This document shows positions 35,050 to 44,135 of a DNA stretch of 46,782 nt, one piece after another (positions within the stretch are counted from its first letter, which is position 1; every line of letters starts with the position of its first letter). Location of the stretch: assembly GCF_025060895.1 (NCBI RefSeq), contig NZ_JANZKV010000026.1, positions 1 to 46,782 of the forward strand, in the 5' to 3' direction. This DNA is from Stieleria sedimenti. Its GTDB lineage: Bacteria; Planctomycetota; Planctomycetia; Pirellulales; Pirellulaceae. A program made the translations under genes and the position numbers. Below the pieces are notes generated by a model that saw only the letters and a list, made by a program, of their open reading frames with translations, did not search any database and was not told the origin of the DNA.

Positions 35050-36277
35050 TGCGACGGCAGTCAAGCCGCGAATCCGGTTTCGAGTCGGACCGGGGTTGCT
35101 GGTCACGGCGGCGTTCATCGGACCGGGAACCGTCGTCACGGCCAGCCGGGCGGGTGCCCAATTCGGATGCGAATTGCTGTGGACGATTCTGTTCGCAAGC
35201 TTCGGAACCATCGTGCTGCAATCGCTCGCGGCCCGATTGGGAATTTTGAGCGGCGCGGGTTTGGGGGAATCGATTCGGCAATCACTCTCACAGTCGCGAT
35301 GGCTGCGTCCGGCGATCGTTTTGGTGATTGCGGCGATCGGTGTGGGAAACGCGGCCTATCAGACGGGAAATCTGACGGGGGCTGCGGCGGGCATCACTTC
35401 GGTGACCCATGGGGACGCCGTCGTTTGGCTGGTCATTCTGATCGCATTGACGTCGGGCGTGATCTGGCTGGGGCGTTACAAGATTTTGCACCGCGTCTTG
35501 GTCGTCTGGGTGATTCTACTGAGTGTTTCATTCCTGGTCGCCGGCGCGATCTCGATGCCGCCTGCGACGCAGATCTTGCGAGGCGTTTTCCTGCCGCGGC
35601 TCAACGCGGAGAACTTAACGATCGTGATCGCCCTGATCGGAACCACGATCGTGCCGTACAACCTGTTTCTGCATGCCAGCGGCGCCGCGGTCACTTGGCG
35701 GGGTGCTGATCCCGATCAAGCGATGGTGCAATCGGATTGGGACACCGGGCTATCGGTCGCGCTCGGCGGATTGGTGACGGCATCGATTTTGGTGACCGCA
35801 AGCACGGCTTTTCACCAGACCGGAACGGCTTGGACATCGATCGATCAAATCGCCCAGCAGCTTCAGCCCGCCCTGGGCCGAGGCGGCGGTATCGCGTTCG
35901 CACTGGGTTTGTTTGCGGCCGGGCTGACCAGCGCGGTCACGGCGCCGCTCGCGACCGCGTATGCAATCTGCGGTTCGCTGCAATGGGACGCGGATCCGTC
36001 GAGTCGACGTTTTCGGATGATCGCACTCGGCGTGGTGTTTGTCGGCGGGCTGGTTGCGATCTGGTTTGGCAAGAGTCCGGCACTGACGATCCAATTCGCA
36101 CAGGTTGCCAACGGATTGTTGTTGCCGATTGTCGCCTGTTTTCTGTTAGGGGTTGTGGCCAAGCAAGGACGAACGACGGGAGAAACCGTTGGGCGGAGGC
36201 GGCAAGGTCTGGCTGCGCTCGTCGTGTGCGGCGTCGCCCTGTTGGGGATCTGGCGCGTCGTCGGTGTGTTTTGGTAA
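35036..36277 (+). CDS. Nramp-like transporter lacking the DPGN motif
   Basis: A membrane protein of 413 residues with eleven visible helices and the overall Nramp (MntH) pattern. GPGLLVTAAFIGPGTVVTAS aligns to the first helix, where canonical metal transporters have DPGN; here it is GPGT (29-32), so the metal-binding Asp and Asn are absent. Helix 6 has VPYNLFLHASGA (206-217) where MPHNLYLHS is usual, so Met and His are replaced. It is therefore an Nramp-superfamily protein of a separate clade, and Mn/Fe transport should not be assumed. The frame is open back to 34871, but ATG 35036 fits the family start. It overlaps the DUF2891 gene by 14 bases, so the two are coupled. Confidence 0.9.
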   Translation: MAGSDATAVKPRIRFRVGPGLLVTAAFIGPGTVVTASRAGAQFGCELLWTILFASFGTIVLQSLAARLGILSGAGLGESIRQSLSQSRWLRPAIVLVIAAIGVGNAAYQTGNLTGAAAGITSVTHGDAVVWLVILIALTSGVIWLGRYKILHRVLVVWVILLSVSFLVAGAISMPPATQILRGVFLPRLNAENLTIVIALIGTTIVPYNLFLHASGAAVTWRGADPDQAMVQSDWDTGLSVALGGLVTASILVTASTAFHQTGTAWTSIDQIAQQLQPALGRGGGIAFALGLFAAGLTSAVTAPLATAYAICGSLQWDADPSSRRFRMIALGVVFVGGLVAIWFGKSPALTIQFAQVANGLLLPIVACFLLGVVAKQGRTTGETVGRRRQGLAALVVCGVALLGIWRVVGVFW

Positions 36278-36390
36278 ATGGTGTTGCGATTAAATGTGCC
36301 GAGTCCGAATGGAAATGTAATCTTCGTTGGTGTCTCGCTGCATAACGCAACCCCAATGCCTCCCGCTTTGACGCCATGCGGGGTGTTGCT

Positions 36391-36472
36391 TGTTAGCGGT
36401 AGGGCGCGAGCCCTCCGGTCTTTCACGGTGTTTTTGAAACGCGACCGGACGGCTCGCGCCGTTCCGCTAACA
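36391..36472. repeat. 30-bp-arm imperfect palindrome, intergenic
   Basis: The left arm (36391-36420, starting TGTTAGCGG, ending CTCCGGTC) pairs with the right arm (36443-36472, starting GACCGGAC, ending CCGCTAACA) at 27 of 30 positions, with a 22-nt loop. It lies between the convergent Nramp-like gene and the ASPIC lipoprotein gene, where a bidirectional transcript stop would be useful. The GC-rich stem without U-runs looks more like a dispersed REP-like repeat. Confidence 0.85.
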
Positions 36473-36555
36473 CCTACGGCACCGACAAGGAGAGAAAACG
36501 AGGTTCCGGCCGGTGCAACTGGGGAACATTCCAAACTTTGGAACGGGATGAATCG

Positions 36556-38925
36556 TTAGTGTTGACCGTCGGTGGTGTGATGATGGTGATGGGAATGATC
36601 GGGCGTTGCGGTCGCTGCTGCGGAAAACGGGGCTGGCTTGTACGGCAGCGGCTCGTAGTCGGATCGGCCTTCGGTGATGCGGATGAACTGGTTCGCCTGC
36701 ACATCCTCCAGAACTTGCGTCTTGCCTGTCGTGGGCCAATACACTTCCAGTCGCGTGATACGATTGGACTGTCCCAGTCCGATGTGTTGACGCAGCGGGT
36801 TGCCGCCAAAACTGCCGCCGCTGTTGACCCAACGATAGATCGAACGCTGCGTTGATCCGTCGCTGAGATCGACGCGGATGCGTGCCCCGATCGCGGCGGC
36901 GTTCGACTCGGTACCAACCAGTTTGACGACGATCCAGTGGTTGCCGAACCCCGGGTTTTCGAACAACGCGTTTCCATACGCGTCGCCGGCGAACCAGCCG
37001 CCGAGTTCATGCAACACGTCCTGGTCTCCGTCGTGATCCAAATCGGCGAACGCGATTCCGTGGCCTTTCTGTAGATGCCCGAACCCGCCCGCGGTGGTCA
37101 CGTTGGAAAACGATTCGCCGGCGACGTTGCGAAACATCTGATTGGGGACCAGCGCTTCAAAGTCTGGAAAGCCGGTTCCGAGGTAAAAATCCAAGTAGCC
37201 ATCATTGTCCAGGTCGCCAAAATTGGAGCCCATCGGTTGTGTCACCCGTTGCAAGTTTCTTTCCGCAGCGACTTCGGTGAATCCGCCCGCCCCGTCGCCT
37301 TGGTACAGACAATCCATTTCTGTTTGATGGGGAAGATCTAAAAAGTCGGCCGCGATCGGGTCAACGCTCTGTGAAAAGCTTGCGACATAGATGTCCAAGG
37401 CACCGTCGTTGTTGTAGTCCCAAAACCAAAGCGGAAAACTCGCGTTCGGCCCCGCGACGCCTAGTTCCGGAGCCACGTCAACGAAGCGGCCGTTTCCCAG
37501 GTTGCGAAAAAGCCGATTCGGACCGTCTAAATTGGAAACGTACAGATCGGGAAACCGGTCGCCATCGTAGTCGCCCCAACAGACGCCCTTGGTGAATCCC
37601 GGATCGGCAACGCCGGCGTCCGTGCCGATCTCAACAAAGGTCCCGTCAGCCCGGTTCTGGAAGAGCTGGTTGGGAAAACCTTCGTTGCCGACGTACAAGT
37701 CCAGATCGCCATCGTTGTCGTAGTCGGCCCACGAGGCGGTTTGCGTGGGGAAGTTGTGCTCGGCCAACCCGGCGTCAAACGTGACGTCGCGAAAGTGGCC
37801 GTTGCCGTCGTTGCGCAACAACGAGTTGGGGTGGCGACCGGACTCGCCCAACCAACCGCCGCGGAGGACCAACAGGTCGAGGTCTCCATCGTTATCAAAG
37901 TCTGCCTGCAGCAGGTTCAACCCACCGTAGATGCCCAGCAACCCGGCCTGTTCGGTTTGGTCGGAGAAGGTCCCGTTGCCATGGTGGTGGTACAAACGCA
38001 GTTGCCCGGCGGGACTCCAAGACGAGACGACGAGATCCAGAAGACCATCACCATCAAAATCGTCCGCGATCGCTCCGCCGGCCAGACTGAAGGTGTTCAG
38101 CCCCAGTTCCGGGGCGCGGTCCACAAAGCGTGGAAAGGTCTGTTCCGATTTAAATGCGTCCGGTGGAATCAGAAACGATTCGGGAACGTCATCGGGATAA
38201 CGACCGATCGCCATGTAAGAAAGGTTCAACAACCATCGCGAGGGCAAGTGGTCCGGTCGAGTCTCAAGCACCCGGTTAAAGTAGGCGATCGCCCGGAGCG
38301 TTTCGTCTTGATGGACATGGACTCCATCCTCTCGGATCGGAAAGATGCAGCTTCCCGCGGTGTGGGCATCGATGCAGTTGTCGTTTTCCGCTTTTCGCAG
38401 GTGTGACACTCCGATGGAAAAGAACAGTTTGTCAAACACACTTTGCGGCACCTCGGCCTGGCGGAGCAGATTGAACGCCGCTTTCTGCTGTCGGATGCCC
38501 TTGGACGTCTGCCCCAAGAAGACGTTTTTGCTGCCGATTTCAAACAGCAACGCCCCCCGCATCGCATATGCGTGGTCCGGCTGGACGTCAAGCTGGTATT
38601 GCAAATCGACCAAGTCGGCGTCGCCGAGGAAGAAGTTTTGCGTGGGGATATCGGCTTTCATTTTTGCCAGGGTGTCGAGCATTCGATCATGCGAGTCTTG
38701 GGAAGCCAGATCCCCGCGATCGGATCCCGGAGAATCGTCCGATCGTGGCGAGTGGCAACCCGTCGAACAGATCAAGGCGAGGATCAACCCGGTCACAAGA
38801 CGCCCATGCATGAGCGACAGCATCGACCGAGCCGCGTCCCAGGGAGATCGGCCCATGCGAGAATCGGTGCAAAGCGGTGTGGTCGTCCGGCGCATCGTCT
38901 GCTCCTCGTTTTGCATTGCGTTCAC
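36556..38925 (-). CDS. FG-GAP/ASPIC (CRTAC1-like) lipoprotein
   Basis: A 789-residue exported protein. An N-terminal hydrophobic stretch LVTGLILALICSTGC ends in a Cys that could be lipidated, though the lipobox is imperfect. Residues about 75-250 are helical and TPR-like. Then come at least seven Ca-binding FG-GAP/VCBS motifs of D-x-D-x-D-G-x-x-D form, for example DFDGDGLLD, DYDNDGDLD, DLDNDGYLD. An UnbV/ASPIC-type end follows (IGARIRVDLSDGSTQRSIYR, GLGQSNRITRLEVYWPTTGK). The last residues are HSHHHHHTTDGQH, a metal-binding-like tail. The start is GTG 38925, overlapping the upstream gene's stop (GTGA); ATG 38916 is an alternative. A surface beta-propeller role is likely; its ligand is unknown. 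Confidence 0.92.
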   Translation of the reverse strand: MNAMQNEEQTMRRTTTPLCTDSRMGRSPWDAARSMLSLMHGRLVTGLILALICSTGCHSPRSDDSPGSDRGDLASQDSHDRMLDTLAKMKADIPTQNFFLGDADLVDLQYQLDVQPDHAYAMRGALLFEIGSKNVFLGQTSKGIRQQKAAFNLLRQAEVPQSVFDKLFFSIGVSHLRKAENDNCIDAHTAGSCIFPIREDGVHVHQDETLRAIAYFNRVLETRPDHLPSRWLLNLSYMAIGRYPDDVPESFLIPPDAFKSEQTFPRFVDRAPELGLNTFSLAGGAIADDFDGDGLLDLVVSSWSPAGQLRLYHHHGNGTFSDQTEQAGLLGIYGGLNLLQADFDNDGDLDLLVLRGGWLGESGRHPNSLLRNDGNGHFRDVTFDAGLAEHNFPTQTASWADYDNDGDLDLYVGNEGFPNQLFQNRADGTFVEIGTDAGVADPGFTKGVCWGDYDGDRFPDLYVSNLDGPNRLFRNLGNGRFVDVAPELGVAGPNASFPLWFWDYNNDGALDIYVASFSQSVDPIAADFLDLPHQTEMDCLYQGDGAGGFTEVAAERNLQRVTQPMGSNFGDLDNDGYLDFYLGTGFPDFEALVPNQMFRNVAGESFSNVTTAGGFGHLQKGHGIAFADLDHDGDQDVLHELGGWFAGDAYGNALFENPGFGNHWIVVKLVGTESNAAAIGARIRVDLSDGSTQRSIYRWVNSGGSFGGNPLRQHIGLGQSNRITRLEVYWPTTGKTQVLEDVQANQFIRITEGRSDYEPLPYKPAPFSAAATATPDHSHHHHHTTDGQH

Positions 38926-41900
38926 TTCTGTCCGCGTAGGAGACTGGTTGCCGCGTCGTCGCCTTGGACGACCAAATAGTGGGTGTTGGTTGCCAGGTTG
39001 CCGATCCGATCGACCGAGCCGTCTGGCCAGATGACGTGAACGTTGTTGACTTCATCGGACGATCCGACGCCGGCTCGCAAGATGCGTTCGTTGCTACACA
39101 TGTAGCCATCGCCGGACAGGCACCACAACGATCGCTTTTTACCGTCATGCGAAAAACGAACGATCGCGCCGGTCGCATCTCGCGCACATTCCCGACCGAT
39201 CAATCGAAAGGAGAGGTGACGGTTGGTCGTGGGCGTTTGGTTGATCAACAGTCGAGCATGTTCGCGCGTGTGGGTGATCATCACGTCATTGCGGTGGTCA
39301 CCATTGATGTCTATGGTCCAGAGCGCTCGGCCGACGTGGGGGCGTGAAAAATAGTCTCCCCAATCGTCGTCGTCGAGTAACACAAACATGCCGTCGGTGC
39401 GGCGTTTGAAAATCTGGAACGGTTGCTCATAGGCATACTCTCCATCATCAAATTCACCAATATGACCGTTCGTGACCACGATTTCGTCGCTCCCGTCACC
39501 GTCCAAGTCGATCGCTTCGGTTCCAAAGCCGACCGTCGCCAGGGTCGGTTGCAGCAAGCCGACCTTGCCGGACCGGTCGCTCCAAAACCCCGGCGAGACT
39601 TGTTCGTAGTAAATGTTGTACTCATTGGCAAAACCGGTCACGTACAAGTCCAGATCGCCATCGCCGTCAAAATCACTGGCCGCAATTCCCATCGAAGCCT
39701 GGGGCCGGGAGGCGGCGTCGACGGCCACGCCGCGTGCGACCGCCGTTTGGTCCAGTCGCACGGGTGATCGCTCTGTTTGCGATTGGGCGGTATGCGATTG
39801 ATCGATTTGCGCTGGAACGGTTTGCGTCAACAGTTCATTGGGCGACATGTCATTGGCAAAAAAAATCCCCAGCGTGTCCGGTATCAGCATGCCCGCAAGC
39901 ACTCCCATCGTTCGGCCGGACGAGAGGGGATCGGTCAGGCGATCGGTGACTTCGGAAAAACGGCCGCAAGCATCTGCCAAGTAGAGACGGTTTGCTTGGG
40001 CGCGAAATCGAAGCGGATGACAGGTCCCCAGTTTGCCGGATTCGTTCGGGCAGGGCCGATCGGGGTCGCCGGCGGTCGAGCAATAATTTCCGGTCACCAA
40101 GTCAGAGATGCCGTCGCGGTTGATGTCCACGAACGCGGCACAGGTCGTCCACTCGGCGGTCGTTTCGTCGCTGAAAAGGTCATCACAATTGCTGAACGAT
40201 CCGTCGCCGTTATTTCGCAACAGTCGATTGGCACCGAGGTTGGCAAAGAACAGATCGGGGAATCCGTCTTCGTTGAAATCGCCGACGCAACATCCCTGGC
40301 CGAAGTCGGTGTAGGCGATCCCGGCCGGCTTTGAGACCGGCAGCAGGCGGTCACCGTCGTTCCTCAGCAGTTCGTTAGGGTGCGAGTCGGATTGCAACAT
40401 CTCTCCACCGGCCCCCATCACCACGACATCCGACCAGCCGTCAAGATCGTAGTCGATGGCGCCGCCGCCGACGCCCGTCGACCGCGTCAGCGCGCCGCGT
40501 CGATCGTCGTCTGGATCGCTGTCGGCCCCCAGCCCGGTCAGTCCCCAGCGACCGCTTTCATCACCCAGACGAATCGAAACACGCGGTGAATCGGTGGGGA
40601 TGTTCGCGATTTGAGGATCGACGTCGATGTCGTCCGGCACTGGCGTTGTCACTGGCGTTGTCGCTGGCATCGGCAGATGTGACAGGTCGATGTCGAACTC
40701 GTGGTTCCAGGTCGTGGACTGCCAGCGTTGATCGCGCTTCAGTCGATCAACAATCTGTGTTCGTGTGCCGGCCAGATCTGCAACCGGTTCGTCGGCAAGC
40801 GTCGTGGCAACTGCGGCCCACGCTTCTGCTTCCCAGTTTCTCCCAAGACGGGAAAGCGATTTGGCGATCTCGACAGCGATCCGCTGGCTCTTGTGTTCGC
40901 TCCAAGTGAACGCGCTTAGATCTTTGCGCATCAGCAACAGGTTCTGCACACGCTGGTCGATCTGATTCAGTTGGGCCTCCGACACCGAATCAGAAGACTT
41001 GTCGGCCGAATTCTGAAGCACGCGCATCGAAGTTGCCAATTGAGCCCACGCGACGCTGCTGTTGGGATCTCGCCGCGTCGCTTCGTGAAACGCCCGCGCC
41101 GCGTGGGCGTGTTCGTTTCTGGATGTCCACCAGCTGCCCAGGGCGAGCCAGTAGTCAACCTGTTCCTTACAATGCTCCGACGTATGGGCGATCCAGGCCA
41201 CCAATTCCGATTCAAGCTGTTGAGCCGCAAGGACATACCCAAGTAGGGCTTGGGCGGGCGCGAAATCAGGATGTCGGTCAAGGATCTCGCGACAAACGTC
41301 CCGGGACGCTTCAAACTTACGATTGTCCTTCAAATCGATCGCTTCTCCCATCCGAACGCGCCTGTCATCGGGATTTCGCTCGATCATCCATTGCACCGTT
41401 TGTGTTGAAAACGTGCGGCTCTCGGCATCGGTCAACGCGACCAACAACTGCAGGTCAAAGTGACGTTTGCGAATCAGCGTCTGGTAATGTGGTTCGATCA
41501 ATTCATTGCGTTGAGCTTCTTTCAAGAAGCCGATCAATTTGACGCGCAGCAGATGATCGGATGGATTGGCTTGGACCGTATCTTGCAGCAAATCGATCAC
41601 GTCGTAGAGACGCCCCACGTCGATCAAGGCTTGGATCGCGTGCTCAACCCGCTGCGGATCGAAGTCGCTGTGCCGAGCAGCCTGGACCATCAGATCAGCC
41701 GCTTGCGACGTGCGCCCCATCCTCGCCGCGATCACTGCAACTTCTGTGATCATCGCTGGATCGTCCGGGGCCAATAGCAATGCTCTTGGGGCCATTTCCC
41801 AAGCGACGTCCCAGTTGCGATCTGAAACCGCGCGTTGCATCGCCTGGATCGGATCGGACAACTGTTCCTGATCGTTGCCGACCTCGGGTTGAATCGTCTG

Positions 41901-41963
41901 GTTTACATCGGCGCCACACCCCACGACCCAACAGAATGCGACGAGCAGAAACCAACGTTGCAT
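38922..41963 (-). CDS. TPR - FG-GAP - ASPIC lipoprotein
   Basis: A 1013-residue protein from ATG 41963. AAAGGT lies about 11 bases upstream, and the MQRWFLLVAFCWVVGC start is a good lipoprotein signal. The frame is open to 42179, but that extension is intergenic-looking. Residues about 30-480 are TPR-like helical repeats. Residues about 530-900 form a beta-propeller with FG-GAP motifs (DYDLDGWSD, DFNEDGFPD, DINRDGISD, DFDGDGDLD, DLDGDGSDE, DINGDHRND). The C-terminus is an ASPIC/UnbV domain (ATGAIVRFSHDG, VHVIWPDGSVDRIGN). It is coupled to the smaller FG-GAP/ASPIC gene downstream. Both probably sit on the cell surface or periplasmic face and bind a shared partner. Confidence 0.92.
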   Translation of the reverse strand: MQRWFLLVAFCWVVGCGADVNQTIQPEVGNDQEQLSDPIQAMQRAVSDRNWDVAWEMAPRALLLAPDDPAMITEVAVIAARMGRTSQAADLMVQAARHSDFDPQRVEHAIQALIDVGRLYDVIDLLQDTVQANPSDHLLRVKLIGFLKEAQRNELIEPHYQTLIRKRHFDLQLLVALTDAESRTFSTQTVQWMIERNPDDRRVRMGEAIDLKDNRKFEASRDVCREILDRHPDFAPAQALLGYVLAAQQLESELVAWIAHTSEHCKEQVDYWLALGSWWTSRNEHAHAARAFHEATRRDPNSSVAWAQLATSMRVLQNSADKSSDSVSEAQLNQIDQRVQNLLLMRKDLSAFTWSEHKSQRIAVEIAKSLSRLGRNWEAEAWAAVATTLADEPVADLAGTRTQIVDRLKRDQRWQSTTWNHEFDIDLSHLPMPATTPVTTPVPDDIDVDPQIANIPTDSPRVSIRLGDESGRWGLTGLGADSDPDDDRRGALTRSTGVGGGAIDYDLDGWSDVVVMGAGGEMLQSDSHPNELLRNDGDRLLPVSKPAGIAYTDFGQGCCVGDFNEDGFPDLFFANLGANRLLRNNGDGSFSNCDDLFSDETTAEWTTCAAFVDINRDGISDLVTGNYCSTAGDPDRPCPNESGKLGTCHPLRFRAQANRLYLADACGRFSEVTDRLTDPLSSGRTMGVLAGMLIPDTLGIFFANDMSPNELLTQTVPAQIDQSHTAQSQTERSPVRLDQTAVARGVAVDAASRPQASMGIAASDFDGDGDLDLYVTGFANEYNIYYEQVSPGFWSDRSGKVGLLQPTLATVGFGTEAIDLDGDGSDEIVVTNGHIGEFDDGEYAYEQPFQIFKRRTDGMFVLLDDDDWGDYFSRPHVGRALWTIDINGDHRNDVMITHTREHARLLINQTPTTNRHLSFRLIGRECARDATGAIVRFSHDGKKRSLWCLSGDGYMCSNERILRAGVGSSDEVNNVHVIWPDGSVDRIGNLATNTHYLVVQGDDAATSLLRGQK
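40638..40668. repeat. 12-bp tandem duplication in the TPR-FG-GAP-ASPIC gene
   Basis: CACTGGCGTTGT is present at 40638-40649 and 40650-40661, with a partial third copy (CGCTGGC). It is in frame in the minus-strand gene and encodes the Thr/Pro/Val repeat ATTPVTTPVPDD between the TPR and propeller domains. Confidence 0.85.
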
Positions 41964-42449
41964 CGGCGGGACCTTTAGCCTCGCTCCAATCGAATCGAAA
42001 GGAGGGCATGGCAGAACGATTTGAAGTGGCAGAATGATACGGGACAGAATAACAATATACCCACTGAAAATTAGTGAACACAACCAATGCCACCTGTGGC
42101 CATTCTGCAAGACCCATAGTGTGTGCAAGATATAAGTTGGTTCCATAAAACAACAAAAGCGGCATTTTATGCGGAACATTTCGGCCTCTGCCGCGGTTCA
42201 CTGCTCTACATGGCTGATAGCAAACCCATCGATGGGCCAGCGAATCAGTTGCCCGCCTAGAAGCAATTCGTTCACCCACCAAACAGGCATTGAAACTTTC
42301 CCTGCTTTGGGGAGGTGGTTCGACATCTATCTACGTTCATTGATTGGTATTTAATTCGTTGGATGCGATTAGATCTAGAACGGACCACATTGTGCGTGAG
42401 GCTTTTCGTTGGCGTTATCACTTCCTTCTTTGTTTCATTGGAGCACGAA
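41964..42449. promoter_or_regulatory. Divergent control region of the ASPIC and DUF1559 genes
   Basis: This 486-base gap is AT-richer than its surroundings and must drive both the minus-strand ASPIC pair and the plus-strand DUF1559 gene. It contains a cluster of GGCAGAATGAT-like boxes at 42010-42052 and an inverted CATTCTGC at 42101-42108. I found no convincing sigma-70 promoter pair. The frames open across it on both strands lack family similarity. Confidence 0.45.
42010..42108. repeat. GGCAGAATGAT box cluster
   Basis: GGCAGAACGAT (42010-42020), GGCAGAATGAT (42028-42038) and GGACAGAATAA (42042-42052) are three imperfect copies with starts 18 and 14 bases apart. The inverted CATTCTGC (42101-42108) could pair with GCAGAATG (42030-42037). 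Another perfect copy occurs at the end of the window (46750-46760). Confidence 0.7.
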
Positions 42450-43721
42450 ATGGTTCGAACCCGCGCAGCAGGTCGCCCTGCTGGTTTTACACTCGTTGAG
42501 TTATTGGTGGTCATCGCCATTATCGGGATCTTAGTAGGGCTTCTCTTGCCCGCGGTCCAGGCCGCTCGAGAGGCTGCACGACGAATGAGTTGCAGCAACA
42601 ATTTCAAGCAACTCGGTTTGGCAATTCACAATTATCATTCCGCATTCAAGCAACTGCCGCCGTACGGTGGCGGCACGGGCAAAGGACTCGAGACGCCGCC
42701 GGCATGGTGGCGTGCGAGCAACACGGCCAATCGCAAAAGCCTGAGTATTTGGGTGCCTTTGACGGCGTACTTTGAGCAGCAGGGCCTGTGGGATCACATT
42801 TCCAATCGAAGTATCCAGACGGTGACCGGTGCCGCACCGCCCGGCCCACTCAATTACTGGCCGGCGATGGGACCGAGTCCCAAGTCGTATTCGACCAATC
42901 CGGGGTATATCCCTTGGCAGTCGGAGATTCCGACGCTGCGTTGCCCGAGTGACGGAGGATCGGGACTTCCTGGGCGTGGCCGCGTCAACTACGGCGCCTG
43001 CTTGGGCGAAGCCCCCAAGAACCAGATCATCTCCCACTTTGACACCGCTCAAATGGTGCCCACGACCAATGCCGGCAATGCGAGAAACGCCAAAACACTT
43101 CACCGTGGCATGTTCGCTCCGTATACGAAATTCGCGTTTCGTGATGTGAAAGACGGCTTGTCCAACACGATCGCGTGTGGGGAAATTGTCACCGATCAAG
43201 GCGACAAGGCGATCAATGGATCGATCTCGTGGTCTTCCACTGGCGGCGACGACGATCACTTCTTTAATCCGATGCACTGTGTCGATTCCAATGAAATTGA
43301 TCCGGATCGACCGCGGTTCTGGTGTGATAGCCAAAGCACGGGTGGATGCACTCCGCCGACCAGCGTTGTGGTGGGTGAGACCAATGGCCGCGGCATGAGT
43401 TGGGCCTCGGCGTTCCGGACTTCGATTCAAGCCGTCTTTACGGTCCGTCCGCCTAACAGCGAGCTTTGTATCGGACGCTGGGCCGACAATCCCGGCAACT
43501 TTTCACCGAGCAGTTTTCATCAAGGCGGGTGCCACGTGCTGATGGGTGACGGTGCGGTCACGTTTATCACCGATTCGATCGAAGCCGGTGACCAGCGGGC
43601 CTCGGGGATCTGGTACGACCAGAACCAGTCCCGTCCCGGTGCGGAAAGCCCCTACGGCCTGTGGGGCGCCCTCGGCACCAAGGCTGCCAGTGAAGTGATC
43701 GACGAGCAACTGAATCAGTAA
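42450..43721 (+). CDS. DUF1559 prepilin-like protein
   Basis: A 423-residue member of the large planctomycete DUF1559 family. The N-terminus has a type IV pilin/pseudopilin signal: basic [10 protein letters not shown], then [20 protein letters not shown] with cleavage expected before Phe, followed by [13 protein letters not shown] and the family block [16 protein letters not shown]. The C-terminus has the H-x9-DG motif ([18 protein letters not shown]). ATG 42450 is preceded by GGAG with a 6-base spacer; the open frame upstream to 42315 is not family-like. The stop region is duplicated. It is probably a surface or pseudopilus protein of unknown specific function. A hairpin terminator follows. 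Confidence 0.95.
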   Translation: MVRTRAAGRPAGFTLVELLVVIAIIGILVGLLLPAVQAAREAARRMSCSNNFKQLGLAIHNYHSAFKQLPPYGGGTGKGLETPPAWWRASNTANRKSLSIWVPLTAYFEQQGLWDHISNRSIQTVTGAAPPGPLNYWPAMGPSPKSYSTNPGYIPWQSEIPTLRCPSDGGSGLPGRGRVNYGACLGEAPKNQIISHFDTAQMVPTTNAGNARNAKTLHRGMFAPYTKFAFRDVKDGLSNTIACGEIVTDQGDKAINGSISWSSTGGDDDHFFNPMHCVDSNEIDPDRPRFWCDSQSTGGCTPPTSVVVGETNGRGMSWASAFRTSIQAVFTVRPPNSELCIGRWADNPGNFSPSSFHQGGCHVLMGDGAVTFITDSIEAGDQRASGIWYDQNQSRPGAESPYGLWGALGTKAASEVIDEQLNQ

Positions 43722-43736
43722 TCGCTGAATCAGTAA
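43710..43736. repeat. In-frame duplication of the DUF1559 gene end
   Basis: CTGAATCAGTAA occurs at 43710-43721 (Leu-Asn-Gln-stop) and again at 43725-43736 with a 3-base spacer, so the period is 15 and the second stop is in frame. The duplicate gives a back-up stop one short unit further on. Confidence 0.9.
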
Positions 43737-43769
43737 ACCCAATTGCAACCTCGGCTCGAAACCATCGCG

Positions 43770-43804
43770 TCTCGCCCTCGTTCCTAGGGGGCGAGATCTT
43801 TATT
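43770..43804 (+). terminator. Rho-independent terminator candidate
   Basis: TCTCGCCCTC (43770-43779) pairs with GGGGGCGAGA (43787-43796) over ten bases with one T-G wobble and a 7-nt loop. It is followed by the T-rich TCTTTATT. It lies about 50 bases after the DUF1559 stop and 24 bases before the small lipoprotein gene. It could end the DUF1559 transcript fully or partly. Confidence 0.7.
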
Positions 43805-43827
43805 AACCAGTTAACTATAAAGGTTTT

Positions 43828-44010
43828 ATGATGAGAAAGTATTTCTATATATCGATTTGCATACTCTGTTTGATTCCCGCCGTCGGTTGCGGAGGCTCCG
43901 GAGACACGGCGATCGTCGGGCCGCCCGAGACAGAAGCGACCAACGATGTACCGGTTGAAGGCATGAGCGAGGAAGAATACGCCAAAGCGATGCAACAGTC
44001 GGCGAGTTAA
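43828..44010 (+). CDS. Small lipoprotein, 60 residues
   Basis: A short secreted lipoprotein: a basic MMRKYF start, the hydrophobic YISICILCLIPAVG, then lipobox Cys21 and GGSGD. The mature part is acidic (PPETEATNDVPVEGMSEEEY). AAAGG lies four bases before the ATG; the second ATG at 43831 could also serve. Small lipoproteins of this kind frequently follow DUF1559 genes in planctomycetes. Function is unknown. It sits between a terminator-like hairpin and the cytochrome gene. Confidence 0.8.
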   Translation: MMRKYFYISICILCLIPAVGCGGSGDTAIVGPPETEATNDVPVEGMSEEEYAKAMQQSAS

Positions 44011-44055
44011 TCGCTGCCACCGATTGTCTCGCATCACACCTACCGGCTATCGTTG

Positions 44056-44091
44056 CCGGATTGCCTGGGTCAAACGTCCCGGGCAATCCGG
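44056..44091. promoter_or_regulatory. Strong 14-bp hairpin before the cytochrome gene
   Basis: CCGGATTGCCTGGG (44056-44069) pairs with CCCGGGCAATCCGG (44078-44091) at 13 of 14 positions, the other being a G-T wobble, with an 8-nt loop. There is no U-run. It lies 45 bases after the small lipoprotein stop and 44 before the cytochrome ATG, so it may protect or terminate the upstream mRNA, or affect cytochrome translation. Confidence 0.6.
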
Positions 44092-44135
44092 GCAGCGGGG
44101 TCGCCATTGGATCGCCCGTCTCGTTTTCGTTGCCG

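Noticed and set aside
42315-42449. Longer start for the DUF1559 gene
   Set aside because: The pilin-type signal begins at ATG 42450, which has a good Shine-Dalgarno site. The upstream codons encode a separate hydrophobic stretch with no family similarity.
44061-44135. TTG start for the cytochrome gene
   Set aside because: It lies inside the stem of a 14-bp hairpin. ATG 44136 gives a proper signal sequence.
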